From positions 2,886,210-2,950,209 of the forward strand of contig NW_023998422.1 of assembly GCF_014805625.2 (NCBI RefSeq): a stretch of 64,000 bases of DNA, written 5' to 3'. The DNA comes from Glossina fuscipes. Lineage: Eukaryota; Arthropoda; Insecta; Diptera; Glossinidae. Of the stretch, positions 61,501 to 64,000 are shown piece by piece (within the stretch, counting starts at the first letter, position 1; each line of letters opens with the position of its first letter). A program made the position numbers and the translations under genes. The notes under the pieces are model-generated. The model was not told where the DNA came from, searched no databases, and saw only the letters and a program-made list of their open reading frames with translations.

Positions 61501-62544
61501 GATACGTTTACGTTACGCCATACGTACACATATATGCGTATTTTAAATATTTTGAACTGCTAAAGCTAAAGTTAAGTTGTTCGAAGTGTTTATGAGCGGA
61601 ATTTCATGCGTTGAGAGGGCATGCATGTGTGTGTATAATGCATATCAGTACAATAAATTAGAAACTTTATATATAGCTGCGTAAGTAATAAGAAGACTTC
61701 TGATAATTCAATTATTAAATTTTATTGCTTTATCAGTGGCGGTGAAAAGTTACAAAAACAAATCGCCCCACAATGTATTTCCTCCTATGGATAGTATTTC
61801 GTGTGAAAAGAAAAGAACCTTAGCATCGAAATAAATATTTAAATAAAAAGTTAAAAGCGTGACTAAAACCATTAAGAGCGGCGTGCAACTTTTTTTGTTA
61901 CGGATTCGATTCGAAGGTATATAAGATATATGCATCTCACATGCTTAATATAGGTTATATTGTAAATTTTCCATGTCTGCCGCCACCACCACCTCTCCCT
62001 CGTCCTATTGCTCTTTTTTTTTCTTTTCTATACCACCTAAAAAATAAAATGACATAAAAATAGCTTTCATTTATCGGGACCAAAGCATTGATTGCTTTGG
62101 TTTCACATTTCGTCTCATTTCATGTTTTAATCTCATTTGCTTTGCCCTTGCATTTCAAGATAGTAAGCATTGCGATTCGTCATGTGCTAGTTTATGTGCT
62201 AGAGATGTCATCATCATCAACATACAGCCACGAAGATATAAAAAGCACCGTATGCTCTAAATACGTCTGCTATTCACTCTAAGATAATCATATTTACTTG
62301 CTTAATAGGTGTTGGGAGTAAACAATGACTTGACAACGATCTGAAAAGGTGAAATCTATGATTAACGATCATCACTCAGTCAAAGAAGTTTGGCCTTTAC
62401 AAGCCAATACTATGCTCTGGTCATAAATTTTGACTTGGAAGTACTTGTCCAGTTAGGTGAGGCTACTTTGTCTTAACAATTAACATTTAGTGAGATACGG
62501 TGTCGTTTTCGAAGTCCAAACAATCCCAAGTGCCAAGTTAGTGT

Positions 62545-62690
62545 TCGCTATTTCAAATCTTACTCTTGCTTCGGGTCAGGCAGTAAGAGCATAACACTTA
62601 TCGACACACCCCTTATTTCTTTCTTTATCTTTCCACACTTCTTTTTTGTGCCTTTCGCCGCCTTACTTAAATATAGGGGGCACACCCTAA
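62545..62690 (+). repeat. SINE-like body fragment
   Basis: GTCAGGCAGTAAGAGCATAA followed by CACTTATCGAC and a C/T-rich stretch (cccc-ttatttctttc) matches the body and 3' part of the repeat at 15305-15490. No tRNA-like head was recognised. Confidence 0.4.
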
Positions 62691-62701
62691 TTTATTAGTG
62701 A

Positions 62702-62721
62702 GATTTTTTTTAAAAAAAATC
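62702..62721. repeat. 20-bp perfect palindrome T8A8
   Basis: GATTTTTTTTAAAAAAAATC is its own reverse complement. It is a rigid A-tract/T-tract junction, with no gene nearby. Confidence 0.8.
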
Positions 62722-64000
62722 AGCTGACTTCATATGCGATTAAGATTAAGAAAGAAGGTGCCTGACTTTGGCAGGGTTCGCTGACACTCGCGTGAAACCC
62801 GATAAAACAAATAATTCGCAAAAATCCGTGCCGGCGTTAATCATGCCATCACAAAAAAAGTACCCCTTGGACTAAAACTTAACTTGGTAATGTTAGAACC
62901 GTGATGAGAGACAGCACAAGGTATAAGTTGTTTGAATTTATTATAATTGTTATTGAAATCCAGGTGTTAATTACAACAGAGCCTTCTTAATGAAGTTCGG
63001 GCTTTAAGTTATTCATAACGACATCACTGAATTGTTATTATTCATTAAAATAAGTTTAACTTAGTAACATTTTGAAAGGGAAGACTTGTTTATTGCTGGC
63101 TAAAGCAGACCGGCGTGTTAACGCCAGTAGTATTTTTATGGCATAAGAAAAAGTGAATCAAACCAAACTAACCTATGGCCAACTAAATTGGAATCTGTAT
63201 ACCTATAGATGAGTTTGCCCCGTAATTCGGTTTTAATGGCACTTTTTCTTAGATAACCTCACGCTTAAGCTCCACTGTCTTTATATATTAACATACACAT
63301 ACGAAAATAATATTGTGACGGATGATTTGACAGCTTGTTTGTGAAAACGTTTGCTTGCATTTGCCCAATAAATTTTTTGTTGGTAACCTATAGCTAATCT
63401 TAGAGCACCGAAACCAGAATTTTCGTCGTATTTTACTTTTCTAGAGTCACAAGAAAAGTCCTGCAAGATGCAAACTGGTGAATGCGAATGGAGAGGATGT
63501 ATAAACAGAACGCCAAGGTCAAAAGTGGTTTCTTTTCATTAAATTTGATGTTGATGATATGGAAGGCCTGTTCAAGCTGATAACGCTAAGGTAAAAGTAT
63601 TCATTGATGCAAACTAATGCAGAGAGAATAAATTTATCGCATTCGAATGTTCATGAAGATCGTCTTGCATTTTGAACAAATAACCAAAATCGTTTTTCAA
63701 GCAGCAATCCAATACATATTTTATATTTTTCTAACAATACTCTCCTTACCATTCCGAACAGAAATATTTTTTTTTTTCTCATTAAATCCTTAATAACTTT
63801 AAGGTGTTTGTGTAATTAATCTTTGGCATTCATCAGCATTATTCAAGACGAGTAAATAAAATAAAAATTAAATAGTTTTTTAATTTTGGCCAAATACTCT
63901 TTGACCGAAGTATAGATAGGAACAACAGGCTAATCCGTTTACTTGTCTTCTTCTTGTTACTTTCTTTTTAACTTTGTATTGCATGTTTTAATGAAGATGA

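Larger units (their letters stand above)
51986..64000. other. Sequence upstream of the pk ATG
   Basis: On the pk strand this is 5' UTR and/or promoter followed by intergenic or further 5' intron sequence. The first 400 bases are CAA/CAG-rich on the pk strand, common in fly 5' UTRs. Beyond lie the (GA)n tract, microsatellites at 54347-54927, the inverted repeat at 53458, family K copy 11 at 58190, an A-run at 60292-60310 and a SINE-like fragment at 62545. No coding exon was recognised on either strand, although alternative pk 5' exons of a few codons could not be detected by eye. Confidence 0.5.

Overview
The window is AT-rich nuclear DNA of a higher fly (cyclorrhaphan Diptera; a tephritid-like genome fits, but the species cannot be fixed from the sequence). 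Evidence: interrupted genes with GT-AG introns of 54 to 270 bp and one of about 43 kb, dense microsatellites, mariner and LINE debris, tRNA-derived SINEs, and coding exons that match the Drosophila planar-polarity gene prickle almost word for word in conserved blocks. No operons, CRISPR arrays or prokaryotic signals are present.

Two genes are supported. (1) prickle (pk) runs on the minus strand. A 5' coding exon at 51985-50769 (from an ATG) splices over a 42,867-bp intron into an exon at 7901-7130. Together they give 663 residues and stop inside the start of the PET domain. The rest of PET and the three LIM domains must lie beyond the left edge. (2) A complete BTB-BACK-Kelch (KLHL-type) gene sits inside that intron on the plus strand. 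It has six coding exons (26710-28949, 564 residues), a TATA box about 30 bp before a plausible initiator, and an AATAAA signal 37 bp after the stop.

Layout: 1-7129, the intron after pk exon 7901-7130, with old dispersed repeats. 7130-7901, pk exon. 7902-26526, intron with a 660-bp internally deleted mariner (10155-10814), SINE-like repeats (14748-15490), a SINE with a perfect 13-bp target duplication (23012-23209), and a TTAATTAA-rich block (25070-25460). 26527-28991, the Kelch gene. 28992-50768, the rest of the intron with a mariner remnant (43270-43560), an opposed LINE cluster (45380-46721) and more repeats. 50769-51985, pk exon. 51986-64000, sequence upstream of the pk ATG: a (GA)n tract, microsatellites and an internally duplicated repeat, with no recognised coding exon.

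The two genes are not obviously functionally linked. The host-nested arrangement is the main structural fact. At least eleven diverged copies of one roughly 350-bp dispersed family and several copies of a SINE-like family account for much of the rest. I saw nothing that amounts to a new multi-gene system. The most informative items are the intact SINE with its target duplication, the nested Kelch gene, and the two dispersed repeat families.
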